From assembly GCA_003567055.1 (NCBI GenBank), contig PXAW01000582.1:1-6093 (forward strand): 6,093 nt of DNA, in the 5' to 3' direction. This document shows, piece after piece, positions 1 through 5,030 of the stretch. The translations under genes and the position numbers were made by a program. Source of the stretch: Hyphomicrobiales bacterium. Lineage in GTDB: Bacteria; Pseudomonadota; Alphaproteobacteria; Rhizobiales; Beijerinckiaceae. Within the stretch, counting starts at the first letter, position 1. Each line of letters begins with the position of its first letter. The notes under the pieces are model-generated. The model saw only the letters and a program-made list of their open reading frames with translations, did not search any database and had not been told where the DNA came from.

Positions 1-818
1 CGGCGGCGCAAGAGCTCGATCGTGGTCAGCAGCGCGATCGAGAGCGCGACGAGGATCGTCGCCACGGCGAGGATCGTCGGGCTGATCTGCTCGCGAATCC
101 CCGACCACATCTCGCGCGGGATGGTGCGCTGCTCGACGCCGGCGACGAAGAGCACGATCACGATCTCGTCGAAGGAGGTGATGAAGGCAAACAGCGCCCC
201 CGAGATCACGCCGGGCAGAATCAGCGGCATGGTGATCTTGAAGAAGGCGTAGGTCGGCGAGGCACCGAGATTGGAAGCCGCCCGCGTCAGCGAATGGTCG
301 AAGCCGACCAGCGTCGCCGTCACGGTGATCACCACGAAGGGCGTGCCGAGCGCGGTATGGGCCAGGATCACGCCGGGGAAGGTCTGGGCCAGACCGACCG
401 AGGAGAAGAAGAAGAACATCCCCGCCGCCGAGATGATCAGCGGCACGATCATCGGCGAGATCAGGATCCCCATGATCAGGCCCTTGTAGGGCATGTGGGG
501 ACGGCTGAGCCCGAGCGCGGCGAGGGTGCCGAGCGTCGTCGCCAGAATGGTGGAGGCGATGCCGATGATGAAGGAATTCTGGATCGAGCGCATCCAGCTC
601 GACGAGGTGAACAGATCCTCGTACCAGCGCAGCGAATAGCCGTCCGGGTTGAAGGTCAGCATCTCGCGCGAGAAGGTGAAATAGGGCTGCGCATTGAAAC
701 TCAGCGGCACCATGATGATGATCGGCGCGATCAGGAAGAAGAAGATCAGACCGCAGATCACACGGAAGCTGTAATACCAGATGCGTTCGCCGCGCGTGGC
801 GTAGGAGGGCAGTGCCAT
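1..818 (-). CDS. ABC transporter permease, PotC/PotI-like (3' end outside window)
   Basis: Second inner-membrane permease of a Pot-type ABC importer. It pairs with the upstream permease to form the channel driven by the ATPase. 272 residues are visible. The E. coli homologue class is about 265-280 residues, so only a few C-terminal residues are probably missing. Predicted membrane segments lie near residues 18-38, 82-104, 112-138, 148-171, 202-226 and 246-268. The cytoplasmic EAA loop that docks on the ATPase is at about 178-203 (TRAASNLGAS, then a FFKITMPLILPGV stretch). This pattern is typical of BPD_transp_1 domains. The ATG at 818 is preceded by GGGGAG at 827-832 with 8 bases of spacing. 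The stop codon of the upstream permease lies only 14 bases before the start and abuts this ribosome site, so translational coupling is likely. Family assignment is secure; the substrate is not. Confidence 0.93.
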   Translation of the reverse strand, partial: MALPSYATRGERIWYYSFRVICGLIFFFLIAPIIIMVPLSFNAQPYFTFSREMLTFNPDGYSLRWYEDLFTSSSWMRSIQNSFIIGIASTILATTLGTLAALGLSRPHMPYKGLIMGILISPMIVPLIISAAGMFFFFSSVGLAQTFPGVILAHTALGTPFVVITVTATLVGFDHSLTRAASNLGASPTYAFFKITMPLILPGVISGALFAFITSFDEIVIVLFVAGVEQRTIPREMWSGIREQISPTILAVATILVALSIALLTTIELLRR

Positions 819-826
819 GGCTTCGT

Positions 827-832
827 CTCCCC
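827..832 (-). promoter_or_regulatory. Ribosome binding site of the second permease, touching the upstream stop codon
   Basis: GGGGAG on the minus strand, 8 bases before the ATG at 818. It begins directly after the TGA of the first permease (833-835). The ribosome that terminates there covers this site, which favours coupled translation of the two channel subunits. Confidence 0.75.
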
Positions 833-2128
833 TCAGCCGAGTTTCAGGTTCTGGGCGCCGACGAGGCGGTTATAGACCCAGTAGAGTACGAGGACGCCGA
901 TCAGCAGGATGGTGCCGAGGGCGGCTGCGAGGCCCCAGTTCAGCGATTGCTGCATGTGCCGCGCGATTTCGTTCGAGATCATCCGGCCCGACTGGCCGCC
1001 GACAAGGGCGGGCGTGATGTAGTAGCCGATCGAGATGATGAAGACGAGCACCGCCCCTGCGCCGATCCCGGGCAGGGTCTGCGGCAGGTAGACCTTGCGG
1101 AAAGCCGTGAACGGCGTGGCGCCGAGGCTCTTGGCCGCGCGCATGTAGGAGGGCGGGATCGTGCGCATCACGGAATAGAGCGGCAGCACCATGAAGGGCA
1201 GCAGGATATGCGTCATCGCGATGATGGTGCCCCACATGTTGTACATCAGCGAGAAGCGTCCCGAATCGTCGATGATGCCCACGGCAATCAGGGATTCATT
1301 GATCACTCCCTGCTGCTGCAACAGCACGATCCAGGCCGTCGTTCGCACCAGCAGCGAGGTCCAGAACGGCAGCAGCACGAAGATCATCAGGAGGTTGGAA
1401 TAGCGCATCGGCAGGATCGACATGTAATAGGCGATCGGGAAGCCGAGCAGGATCGTCAGCACCGTGATCGCCACCGACAAACCCAGCGTCCGAATGTAGA
1501 GATTGATGTAGATGCGCCGGTTCTCGTCACGCAGGACGATATTGCCGTCATCGTCGAACTGGCGGTCGAGGGCCGCGACGTAATAGGCGCTCGTCAGCGG
1601 GCGGCCTTCGCGCTGGATCACACGCCAGAGCGAAACATCGCCCCACAGCCGGTGTGAATCGAGGAAGGCTTCCTTGTAGGGCGGTTCGAAATCCGGGACG
1701 TTGCGCACGGTGCGGGCAACGGCGCCCCGCGCTGCGGACAATTCGTAATTCAGGCGCACCCCGAGCGGGCCGGAGAATTGATCCCGGCGCGGGCGCTCCA
1801 TGTCGGTGCGGAAATCGGAGGCGAGCGCGGCATAGACCTCCTCGCCCGGAAGCCCCTGGCCGTCCCAGCCTTCGAGGGCCTCGAGCGTCAGCGGCAGGGC
1901 GTTGACGACCTGCGGGTTGTCGACACTGCGCCACATCATCTGGCCGATGGGGAAGATGAAGACGACCAGAAGGAACAGCAGCAGCGGGGTCACCAGACCG
2001 AGTGCCACGAGCTTGCGCCGGCGCTCCGCCCGTTTCAGGCTCTGCTTCAGGGGGACGCCATCGGCCGTGACCATCTGGCCGGAAGCATCCTGCATCAGAT
2101 CGGCATTTCCTGCATCAGCCTGTGCCAT
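833..2128 (-). CDS. ABC transporter permease, PotB/PotH-like, with large periplasmic insert
   Basis: First inner-membrane permease of the importer, 431 residues. Typical E. coli PotB is about 275 residues. The extra length is a cytoplasmic N-terminal tail (about 1-38) and a hydrophilic insert between TM1 (about 41-63) and TM2 (about 214-236). That insert, about residues 67-210, should face the periplasm. Further membrane segments lie near 245-268, 299-320, 355-376 and 399-419. The EAA loop at about 330-354 (AAKSLGATPF, then a VYLPQTLPGI stretch) contacts the ATPase. I chose the ATG at 2128 because GGAG (2138-2141) and GAGG (2132-2135) precede it; an in-frame GTG at 2143 would place that ribosome site inside the gene. 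The insert is likely natural, since similar long PotB-like permeases occur in alphaproteobacterial operons of this class. Its function is unknown; contact with the binding protein is a guess. Confidence 0.94.
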   Translation of the reverse strand: MAQADAGNADLMQDASGQMVTADGVPLKQSLKRAERRRKLVALGLVTPLLLFLLVVFIFPIGQMMWRSVDNPQVVNALPLTLEALEGWDGQGLPGEEVYAALASDFRTDMERPRRDQFSGPLGVRLNYELSAARGAVARTVRNVPDFEPPYKEAFLDSHRLWGDVSLWRVIQREGRPLTSAYYVAALDRQFDDDGNIVLRDENRRIYINLYIRTLGLSVAITVLTILLGFPIAYYMSILPMRYSNLLMIFVLLPFWTSLLVRTTAWIVLLQQQGVINESLIAVGIIDDSGRFSLMYNMWGTIIAMTHILLPFMVLPLYSVMRTIPPSYMRAAKSLGATPFTAFRKVYLPQTLPGIGAGAVLVFIISIGYYITPALVGGQSGRMISNEIARHMQQSLNWGLAAALGTILLIGVLVLYWVYNRLVGAQNLKLG

Positions 2129-2131
2129 GCA

Positions 2132-2141
2132 CCTCGTCTCC
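2132..2141 (-). promoter_or_regulatory. Ribosome binding site deciding the first permease start
   Basis: GGAGACGAGG on the minus strand ends 3 bases before the ATG at 2128, with its GGAG half 9 bases away. It overlaps the first codons that would follow the alternative GTG at 2143, which argues for the ATG. The GGAGACGA core also appears before the second permease. Confidence 0.65.
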
Positions 2142-2154
2142 ACCGGTCGCTATT

Positions 2155-2168
2155 GCGTGCGATCACGC
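2155..2168 (-). promoter_or_regulatory. Small hairpin upstream of the first permease
   Basis: GCGTG and CACGC form a perfect 5-bp stem around a 4-base loop. In the minus-strand transcript it lies between the strong intercistronic hairpin and the ribosome site of the first permease. It is short enough to be chance in GC-rich DNA. Confidence 0.35.
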
Positions 2169-2180
2169 TTGTTCTTGATG

Positions 2181-2204
2181 GGTGGGGGCGCGCACGCCCC
2201 CACC
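2181..2204 (-). promoter_or_regulatory. Strong intercistronic hairpin after the binding-protein gene
   Basis: GGTGGGGGCG and CGCCCCCACC are perfect 10-bp complements around a 4-base loop. The hairpin starts about 25 bases after the binding-protein stop codon and lies 53 bases or more before the next gene. No T-run follows on either strand, so it is not a standard intrinsic terminator. By analogy with the malE-malF intergenic region, such a structure can block 3' exonucleases. That would leave more binding-protein mRNA than permease mRNA. The structure is seen directly; the role is inferred. Confidence 0.7.
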
Positions 2205-2229
2205 TGTAAGTCAGATCGGGCGGTTAGCC

Positions 2230-3336
2230 TTACTGGAGCATCCAGTTGGCGAAACGCTCGCGCAGCTCGTCGCCGTAATCGGTCCAGAAGTCGTTATCGA
2301 GAACGATCGGCGAGAAGTAGTTGTCCGGATTGGTCGGCATGTGCTCGTTCATGTCGATGCCGAGATCGGCATGTTCACCCACGAGAGGCGCCGAAGAAGC
2401 GCGTGCCGGGCCGTAGGAGATGAACTTGGCCTGATCCGCCAGACGCTGCGTGTCCGTGGCGAAATACAGGTACTCCATCACGGCATCGATGTTCTGGCCG
2501 TCAGCCGGAACCACCCAGCCGTCCCACTCGACGATCTGGCCGTCCCAGATGATCTCGAAGGGCTGGCCTTCGACCTGGGCGGCGTCGAAGATGCGGCCGT
2601 TATAGCCTGTCGCCATCACGACTTCGCCATCGGCGAGCAGCTGCGGAGCCTGCGCACCTTCCGTCCAGAAGACGATATGCTCCTTGATGGTGTCGAGCTT
2701 GGCGAAGGCACGGTCCTGACCTTCCGGCGTGGCGAGCACGTCGTAGATGTCCTCCGGTGCGACGCCATCGGCATAGAGCGCCCATTCGAGGTTCGTGCCG
2801 GGGCGATCCTGCAGCGCACGACGGCCCGGATAGTTCTCGACATCGAACAGCGCCTCGATCGAATCGGGCTGCGCGTCTTCCGGGAACAGGTCGGTGTTGT
2901 AGGCGAGGATCGTCGAATAGACGATCTGCGGGATGAAGCACTCACCCAGCGAACCGGGGAGGAAATCCTCGCTGGCGGGCGTGCCGTCCGGCGCGGCGGC
3001 GAGCATCTCGTCATGGTCGATCGGCAGGATGATGCCCTCGTCGCAGGCAAGCTGCGCGTCGGAGGGCAGCATGTCGACGAGATCCCAGGTCACGTTGCCG
3101 GCCTGGGACTGCGCGCGCAGACCGGCGAGCGCATTGGCCGAACCGTCATCGTTGATGATCGTGACGTGCGGGTTCGCTTCCATATAGGGCTCGTGATAGG
3201 CGCGAACCTGGCTCTGCGTGTAGGCGCCGCCCCAGGACACGATGGTGAGGCTGACCGGCTCCTGTGCATAGGCACCCGCCGTGATCGCCGCTGCAGCGAC
3301 ACCGCCGGCAAGAATCGAAAGTTTCTTCATGGACAT
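2230..3336 (-). CDS. ABC transporter periplasmic substrate-binding protein, PotD-like (COG0687 type)
   Basis: Soluble periplasmic receptor that delivers the substrate to the two permeases, 368 residues. The Sec signal peptide has MKK, a hydrophobic Ala/Gly-rich core and a likely cut after AYA at residue 24. There is no lipobox cysteine, so it should be free in the periplasm. The mature start holds SWGGAYTQSQ (34-43), typical of this family. The only two cysteines, C98 and C133, flank a loop and probably form a disulfide, as in many relatives. WDGWVVPADG (271-280) resembles the PotD segment carrying a ligand-binding Trp/Asp, but the WTEY motif of PotD near the N-terminus is absent. I chose the ATG at 3336 because GGGAG lies 7 bases upstream; the ATG at 3330 is the alternative. 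The frame continues upstream to 3615, but that part reads as non-coding and overlaps the ATPase gene. Substrate unknown. Confidence 0.94.
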   Translation of the reverse strand: MSMKKLSILAGGVAAAAITAGAYAQEPVSLTIVSWGGAYTQSQVRAYHEPYMEANPHVTIINDDGSANALAGLRAQSQAGNVTWDLVDMLPSDAQLACDEGIILPIDHDEMLAAAPDGTPASEDFLPGSLGECFIPQIVYSTILAYNTDLFPEDAQPDSIEALFDVENYPGRRALQDRPGTNLEWALYADGVAPEDIYDVLATPEGQDRAFAKLDTIKEHIVFWTEGAQAPQLLADGEVVMATGYNGRIFDAAQVEGQPFEIIWDGQIVEWDGWVVPADGQNIDAVMEYLYFATDTQRLADQAKFISYGPARASSAPLVGEHADLGIDMNEHMPTNPDNYFSPIVLDNDFWTDYGDELRERFANWMLQ

Positions 3337-3337
3337 A

Positions 3338-3361
3338 CAGTTTCTCCCAGTTTCTCCCAGT
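3338..3361 (-). repeat. Tandem 10-bp repeat duplicating the Shine-Dalgarno site
   Basis: A 10-base unit (CAGTTTCTCC on the plus strand) is repeated about 2.4 times without mismatch. Read on the minus strand it gives two GGGAG sites, 7 and 17 bases before the ATG at 3336. Only the nearer one has normal spacing. The second may act as a standby ribosome site or be a slippage product. Confidence 0.8.
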
Positions 3362-3374
3362 CCTGAGTTGTGGG

Positions 3375-3389
3375 GCGCTTCGAAAGCGC
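3375..3389 (-). promoter_or_regulatory. Hairpin in the leader of the binding-protein gene
   Basis: GCGCTT and AAGCGC are perfect 6-bp complements around a 3-base loop. This is the stem-loop nearest to the duplicated ribosome site of the binding-protein gene. No T-run follows on the minus strand. Confidence 0.5.
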
Positions 3390-3390
3390 T

Positions 3391-3404
3391 CCGTGCCGGC
3401 ACGG
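3391..3404 (-). promoter_or_regulatory. Perfect 14-bp palindrome in the ATPase/binding-protein gap
   Basis: CCGTGCCGGCACGG equals its own reverse complement. As RNA it can form a 5-bp stem with a CCGG tetraloop; as DNA it could be an operator for a dimeric protein. It sits directly next to the 3375-3389 hairpin. Which role applies cannot be decided from one sequence. Confidence 0.5.
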
Positions 3405-3434
3405 CAGTCATCCGCCATCCGGCCTTCTTTGCGG

Positions 3435-3455
3435 GGCCACGCGAAGACGCGGGCC
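3435..3455 (-). promoter_or_regulatory. GC-rich hairpin with one bulge
   Basis: GGCC-CGCG pairs with CGCG-GGCC across a 4-base loop (8 bp in all), with a single bulged base at 3439. It is the second stem-loop met by a transcript leaving the ATPase gene. No T-run follows. Confidence 0.45.
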
Positions 3456-3464
3456 GCCAGCTGA

Positions 3465-3483
3465 GCGGGCCCGGCGGGCCCGC
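3465..3483 (-). promoter_or_regulatory. GC-only hairpin just after the ATPase stop codon
   Basis: GCGGGCCC and GGGCCCGC form a perfect 8-bp stem made only of G-C pairs around a 3-base loop, 19 bases beyond the ATPase stop codon (3503-3505). It lacks a following U-tract, so full termination is unlikely. Partial termination or 3'-end protection of the ATPase message is possible. An alternative 12-bp palindrome (GGCGGGCCCGCC, 3473-3484) overlaps its right half. Confidence 0.55.
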
Positions 3484-3502
3484 CTGATCGGCCGCACGCG
3501 CA

Positions 3503-4612
3503 TCAAGCGTCCAGCGCGCGGCAATCCTGTGTGATCCAGCCGATACGCACCTTCGCACCGCGCGCCAGATCGGGGCTGTGCGAGGAATTCGGCACCTTGA
3601 CGATGAATTCGTCATTGCCGCAGACCTTTACCCGGGTGCGGATATGGTCGCCGAGATAGATCAGCTCGCGCACCTCGGCCTCGAACACGTTGTCGAGATC
3701 GGCGCTGCCCTCCGGCGCGATCACCACGCGCTCGGGACGCAGCGACAGCGTCGTGCGATCACCCACGGCGCCCACATTCACCTTGAGGGCGGTGACCTTG
3801 TCGCCATTGTCGAGCACGACCTTGCAGGTATCGCCGTCAATCGCCTCGACCTTGCCCATGAGCTTGTTGTTTTCGCCGATGAAGGCGGCCACGAAGGCGT
3901 TTTCCGGGCGCTCGTAGAGATCCGGCGGCGATGCCAGCTGCTGCACCTTGCCGTCATTGAAGACCGCGATGCGGTTCGACATGGTCAGCGCCTCGGTCTG
4001 GTCGTGGGTGACGTAGACCACCGTGACGCCGAGCTGGTCGTGGATGTGCTTGATCTCGTACTGCATCTGCTCGCGCAGGTTCTTGTCGAGCGCGCCGAGC
4101 GGCTCGTCCATCAGGACGAGCTGCGGCTCGAAGACCAGCGCACGGGCCACCGCGACACGCTGCTGCTGGCCGCCCGAGAGCTGCGCCGGCATGCGCGCGC
4201 CGAATTCCGAGAGCTCGACCATGTCGAGGGCGCGCTGCACCCGCGTCTCGACATCGGCAGCGCCCATCTTGCGCACCCGCAGCGGGAAGGCGAGGTTCTC
4301 AGCCACCGTCATGTGCGGGAACAGCGCGTAATTCTGGAAGACCATGCCGATGCCGCGCTTGTGCGGGGCGACATTGTCGATGCGCTGGCCGTCGAGGCGG
4401 ATCTCGCCGAAAGTCGCGGATTCGAAACCCGCGAGCATCATCAGGCAGGTCGTCTTGCCCGAGCCCGACGGGCCGAGCATCGTGAGAAACTCACCGCGCG
4501 CTATGTCGAGATTGAGATTTTTGACGACGAGCGTCTCGCCGTCATAGCTTTTCTGCACGTTGTCAAAGCAGACATGACCTTGTTCAGTCACTCCGTCAGC
4601 AGTTTTCAGCAC
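3503..4612 (-). CDS. ABC transporter ATP-binding protein, PotA-like
   Basis: Cytoplasmic ATPase that powers the importer; two copies bind the EAA loops of the permeases. Numbering from the upstream GTG at 4621 (372 residues), it shows Walker A GPSGSGKT (50-57), Q-loop Q96 in MVFQNYAL, the signature LSGGQQQR (148-155), Walker B LVLMDEP (168-174), the D-loop (about 176-179) and the switch histidine H206 in VTHD. All catalytic elements are intact. Residues from about 250 to the end form the TOBE/MOI-like regulatory domain usual for PotA, MalK and UgpC relatives. Length is normal for the family. The start is uncertain: the GTG at 4621 is only 1 base from AGGGAG, whereas the GTG at 4612 is 10 bases from it and is used here (369 residues). 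No ATG is available in frame nearby. It is the first gene of the operon. Confidence 0.94.
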   Translation of the reverse strand: MLKTADGVTEQGHVCFDNVQKSYDGETLVVKNLNLDIARGEFLTMLGPSGSGKTTCLMMLAGFESATFGEIRLDGQRIDNVAPHKRGIGMVFQNYALFPHMTVAENLAFPLRVRKMGAADVETRVQRALDMVELSEFGARMPAQLSGGQQQRVAVARALVFEPQLVLMDEPLGALDKNLREQMQYEIKHIHDQLGVTVVYVTHDQTEALTMSNRIAVFNDGKVQQLASPPDLYERPENAFVAAFIGENNKLMGKVEAIDGDTCKVVLDNGDKVTALKVNVGAVGDRTTLSLRPERVVIAPEGSADLDNVFEAEVRELIYLGDHIRTRVKVCGNDEFIVKVPNSSHSPDLARGAKVRIGWITQDCRALDA

Positions 4613-4622
4613 TGTGGACACG

Positions 4623-4628
4623 CTCCCT
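4623..4628 (-). promoter_or_regulatory. Ribosome binding site favouring the 4612 start of the ATPase
   Basis: AGGGAG on the minus strand. It is 1 base from the GTG at 4621, too close for normal initiation, and 10 bases from the GTG at 4612, within the usual range. Confidence 0.5.
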
Positions 4629-4920
4629 CTGTTGCCCGGCCGATCGAAGACCGGACTGCGCGTTTCTTGGCCTTATCCTTCACGATCATTATCTTTCCCG
4701 CAACCCCCGAATTCGATTTTCTTCACCGATGCGCCACATCGCTGCCATTTTCATGAACGCGCGCTGCGCTTGTGCGAACTGTGGGCAAGTGTCTCCAAAT
4801 TGTTGCGATAAAAGCACGAATCGATGAGATCGCGCGAAGTCGCGGCACGCTTTCAGGGGCTCTCGCGCATTCGCGCTGCGACATGTCTGCGCGCCCTTTT
4901 CGCAGGTTGAGACGGCGTGA

Positions 4921-4951
4921 TTGCGAAGCGTTCACGGTTTCGTGCTATAGG
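4921..4951 (+). promoter_or_regulatory. Candidate sigma-70 type promoter for hisZ
   Basis: TTGCGA (4921-4926) and CTATAG (4945-4950) are 18 bases apart. CTATA-type -10 boxes and TTG-starting -35 boxes are usual for housekeeping promoters of alphaproteobacteria. Transcription would begin near 4957, giving a leader of about 75 bases before the hisZ ATG. The match is moderate and rests on consensus alone. Confidence 0.42.
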
Positions 4952-4962
4952 CTCACGCGCTC

Positions 4963-5023
4963 CGGGCGTGGGACACGGATGGATGATCCGCAGTGCCGCG
5001 CCCGAAACGGGTTCGAAAACGGG
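4963..5023 (+). promoter_or_regulatory. Structured hisZ leader with competing CGGG/CCCG pairings
   Basis: CGGGCG (4963-4968) can pair with CGCCCG (4999-5004), enclosing a second stem, CGGAT with ATCCG (4976-4980 and 4986-4990). The CCCG at 5001-5004 can instead pair with CGGG at 5008-5011 or with CGGG at 5020-5023. The last of these overlaps the weak GGGA ribosome site of hisZ. An imperfect repeat (CGAAACGGG, then CGAAAACGGG) produces the two CGGG copies. The pairings are visible; regulation is speculative, and no known riboswitch or histidine-rich leader peptide is recognised. Confidence 0.3.
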
Positions 5024-5030
5024 ATTTGTG

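Larger units (their letters stand above)
4622..5030. other. Divergent intergenic region between the transporter operon and hisZ
   Basis: About 409 bases separating two outward-facing genes. Short frames cross it on both strands, but their translations are Arg/Ser-rich and lack ribosome sites or recognisable domains. The half nearest the ATPase gene (about 4660-4830) has more A/T than its surroundings, as expected for promoter DNA. On the minus strand GATAAT (4688-4693) and GATAAG (4672-4677) resemble -10 boxes for the transporter operon, but neither has a good -35 at normal spacing. I see no tRNA, no long operator-like repeat and no regulator gene. Confidence 0.7.

Noticed and set aside
404..418. 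GAA/TTC trinucleotide run giving four consecutive Phe codons in the second permease
   Set aside because: It sits in a membrane segment where Phe is common. Codon preference for TTC explains it, so there is no need to invoke a contingency repeat.
812..1657. 281-codon open frame opposite the first permease, and similar frames at 294-875 and 1778-2209
   Set aside because: His/Gln/Arg/Asp-rich low-complexity translations that are antisense to membrane segments. They are shadows of the permease genes.
2181..2204. Reading the strong hairpin as an intrinsic terminator ending the operon
   Set aside because: No T-run follows on either strand, and the permeases needed for the same transporter lie immediately downstream.
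2182..3366. 394-codon open frame on the plus strand opposite the binding-protein gene
   Set aside because: No ribosome site and no domain. It is the antisense shadow of a gene with a clear signal peptide and family motifs.
3337..3615. Upstream extension of the binding-protein frame to 3615
   Set aside because: It would bury the signal peptide 93 residues inside the protein, overlap the ATPase gene and ignore the well-spaced ribosome site before 3336.
3578..4756. 392-codon open frame on the plus strand opposite the ATPase gene
   Set aside because: It is rich in His, Asp, Arg and Glu, shows no domain, and mirrors a gene with every ABC ATPase motif. Long antisense frames are expected where third codon positions are mostly G or C.
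4750..4757. TTCATGAA palindrome as an operator
   Set aside because: Only 8 bases, single copy and no flanking symmetry, so chance is the simplest explanation.
4723..4935. 70-codon minus-strand frame and overlapping plus-strand frame (4772-5056) in the intergenic region
   Set aside because: Arg/Ser/Ala-rich, without ribosome sites or hydrophobic or domain patterns. The plus-strand frame also runs out of frame into hisZ.
4983..5030. Earlier hisZ start at the ATG at 4983
   Set aside because: It adds 16 residues not expected in the family, and the region reads as a structured leader. The start at 5031 gives the usual N-terminus.
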